A stretch of DNA of 64,000 bases from positions 13,144,001 to 13,208,000 of the forward strand of contig NC_063279.1 of assembly GCF_910591885.1 (NCBI RefSeq), in the 5' to 3' direction. The DNA is from Bombus terrestris (lineage: Eukaryota; Arthropoda; Insecta; Hymenoptera; Apidae). Positions 62,022 through 64,000 of this stretch are shown here, piece by piece; within the stretch, counting starts at the first letter, position 1; each line of letters opens with the position of its first letter. Under the pieces are notes generated by a model that worked only from the letters and a program-made list of their open reading frames with translations, was not told where the DNA came from and did no database searches. The translations under genes and the position numbers were made by a program.

Positions 62022-62448
62022 GAGCAAGGATTTCAGTGATTCTACATTATTTACGGGCAGACATTTAAGCGATAACAGTTTATTAAGCAATAACAGTTAA
62101 TGAACAAAGACTTCAATGAAATAATCATAGAAAAACTTATTTATGACGTGCATCCTCGAATTGAAATAAATCAAAAAATCACGATATGAATTTTATGAAT
62201 GGTTTATTAAAAGCCATTACTTTTTTCTTTGAGAATGATAAACTCATAGTTTGAGCGAATCAATGATTGTCCATAACTACTGATGGTTTGTGTTAACATA
62301 TTGATAGCAAAAAATGTACATCTAAATACGCATAATCGTGAATAAACTGTGAATGTTTATGCATTTATTCTGCATGCATGCTTTTTTTATTGCACGTATA
62401 AAAATAAAAATTCCTAAACATCCCATACTAGTCGTAATACTAACACAC
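62022..62448 (-). other. Upstream part of the last intron of SDR copy C
   Basis: It matches the copy B intron (for example gaatggtttattaaaagcca). The donor on the minus strand reads ACAG/GTGTGT. The retrotransposon separates it from the final exon. Confidence 0.6.
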
Positions 62449-62875
62449 CTGTCATAGGGCTGTCTATGTAACCGGGTCAAATTGTGACAACACGTACTCC
62501 TTGCTACGCGAGTCCTCTAGCTAAGGGGATCGTCATATCGGAAACAGCGGATTTCATGGCGCCATAAGCAACTAAACCATGTGGTGGTTCATAAGCCATC
62601 GTGCTTGAAAGATTTATAATGACTCGTCTTTGTTGATTTAAATCTGGTTTGTTCTTTGCCATCAAGTTGACCATTAAGCGCGTTACGTTAAATAAACCCC
62701 ACACGTTAGTTTCGAAAACGCATCTGTACAGGTCAGCAGAATGTGGCTTTTTGTTCTTGAAATCATAGATATTTTCGTAGTCAACAATACTAGCAGAATT
62801 AATTAGTACGTTCACGCCGCCAAATTTCGCCTTCACACATTCGATGCTCTCTAATACGTCCTTTTCGAGCCTCAC

Positions 62876-63575
62876 TTAAATAGTATCATACAATTATTCA
62901 TTATGAAAACATTACGTATTATTATTAATTCAGAGTCTCGATAAAATATGAAAATTTTACAATGTGAAATTTCTATCTGGTTACTTTTATTTTGATCGGT
63001 TTTGTCGTCTTGTTAATTATTATCTTATAGAGATTTTGACACGGTTAATGCCATGGAGGTCACCGATGACCGGCGCACCAAAGCTGGTAGAAATATATAA
63101 TTTGAACAAATGTCAATAGTTATAAATTTTGTATTATTTCCATCGTTACTACAATAGTGCGACGTAATTAATGCAGTATAAAATATATAAAAATAGTTTT
63201 ATTGATACGTGAAATATAGATCTATTATGTGCGTCCCGTACAAATGATTGTCCAACATGGGATAATCCGCTTTTACCTGCCCGAATAATGACCCTACGGA
63301 ACATTTCGACTTGAAAGATATATGATGGCAATTAAGGGCCTTGCGTGTAAAGAAGACAATGCTAAATCTTATAGCGGATCTTTAGAATTATTGCGGATCC
63401 GATCCGGATTATTATTTATAGTAGGACGCGGGGAGTAAGAACATACAATAATTATTTAACAACGCGAAGAAACGATATGAGCTAATTCATAATTGTAAAA
63501 AATAAGCGAAGCGAGCAAAATTGCTTTATAGCGGAATGAGGGCTGCCGGTGCCGTCACTGAGACAAATTCATCAA
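62876..63575. other. Upstream flank of copy C
   Basis: 62876-63050 is homologous to 60093-60262 upstream of copy B. After that the two copies diverge. No 5' SDR exon was recognised in the rest of the segment. Confidence 0.5.
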
Positions 63576-64000
63576 CATTTTGACTGCCACGCCATTTTAT
63601 AGGTGGTCGTGGGTGACCACTATGGCGCCTTGCTAACAGCTGGTAGCGAGATATTATAGCAAGTCTTCGTGTATTTCAACAAACCATTCGCATTTGTTGT
63701 TTCGTCGTAAGCAAAAATTCTATATTTAATAGTAAGATATTTGCGCACTTCTAACTTCAATTATATGATTATAAACTAGCATTTACGATAATTTTCTAAG
63801 GTGTGTTTATAATAATATTCTTAGATTACTCCTCAAAGAAATGGATGCAAACTGAGTGCACCGTTGGATGCACAATTTGTTCTCATTCTTTTTTTTTATT
63901 GATGTTCTAATAAAAATGTTTAATTGTTCAATGGAGCACTTTTTGTTTTAAAGCATCTTCTATTTATCGATTGTATTAAAAATGCCCTAACTGTCAATTT
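63576..64000. mobile_element. Second copy of the TTAA-type element, cut by the window end
   Basis: It starts with cattttgactgccacgcc and its interior matches 56200-56690 closely, for example gtgtgtttataataatattc. The flanking target reads TCAA rather than TTAA, so it has decayed. It lacks about 100 bp present near the left end of the first copy. The right end is outside the window. Confidence 0.65.

Larger units (their letters stand above)
61490..62875 (-). pseudogene. SDR-family copy C (HSD17B10/scully-like), broken
   Basis: Exon 62875-62449 encodes VRLEKDVLESIECV, then NVLINSAS, ETNVWGLFNVTRL, the Ser region INLSSTMAY and the YGAMKSAV active site (Tyr-x-x-x-Lys), ending near PGYIDSPMT. The last exon (61686-61490) encodes 64 further residues with EEVAHLIQACIEDPLINGEN and IRIDMGYRY, the normal C-terminus of this family. 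Three lesions are visible. Stops lie in frame at 62504-62506 (TAG) and 62477-62479 (TGA). The AG before GTGAGG is mutated to AA; copy B keeps it. A retrotransposon sits at the last splice acceptor. Phase at the intron matches copy B. It is the best guide to the ancestral protein. N-terminal exons would lie at higher coordinates, perhaps beyond the window. The family would bind NAD and oxidise 3-hydroxyacyl-CoA or hydroxysteroids. Confidence 0.8.

Overview
The window looks like nuclear DNA of an insect, most likely a hymenopteran and probably a bee. It is strongly AT-rich but full of CpG in its GC-richer islands. It carries Tc1/mariner-type and TTAA-flanked MITEs, and most of it has no coding sequence. 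The organism call is an inference from composition and repeat types; no marker gene settles it.

Positions 1 to about 56,000 behave as a gene desert, or the introns and flanks of a gene whose exons are elsewhere. AT-rich DNA alternates with 300-700 bp GC-richer blocks (for example 5,096-5,520, 9,240-9,860, 14,560-14,770, 21,100-21,610, 31,670-32,240, 46,060-46,560 and 54,440-55,080). Some blocks hold homeodomain- or POU-like motifs and could be regulatory. No recognisable protein domain is encoded here. The best coding hints are short first-exon-like ATGs followed by strong 5' splice sites at 21,578-21,609 and 35,653-35,703. The second can be joined in frame to an exon-like segment at 36,841-36,993. 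A 75-codon ORF with a signal-peptide-like start lies at 22,980-23,207. Two MITEs abut at 23,930-24,367.

Positions 56,083 to 64,000 are different. On the minus strand lies a tandem cluster of copies of a short-chain dehydrogenase/reductase (SDR) gene resembling 3-hydroxyacyl-CoA dehydrogenase type 2 (HSD17B10/scully family). Copy C (61,490-62,875) keeps the normal SDR architecture, including the Asn, Ser and Tyr-x-x-x-Lys catalytic residues. It is broken by two in-frame stops, a mutated splice acceptor and a 5'-truncated non-LTR retrotransposon whose target-site duplication straddles the last splice acceptor. Copy B (58,561-60,092) is open through both visible exons but has lost the Tyr/Lys pair. 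In its last exon one heptapeptide of the SDR C-terminus (PLINGEN in copy C) has become a tract of exactly 22 x 7 codons. Copy A (about 57,900-58,235) is a fragment consisting almost only of this array; four of its 21-bp units are nearly identical. The 5' exons, which should encode the NAD-binding Gly motif, were not found for any copy. They may lie to the right of the window for copy C and may be missing for B and A.

The main result is therefore a decaying or diverging SDR tandem family in which a 21-bp unit seeded inside a coding exon has expanded in frame in at least two copies. A duplicated flanking segment (56,934-57,740 and 60,271-61,200) and two copies of a TTAA-flanked element surround it.
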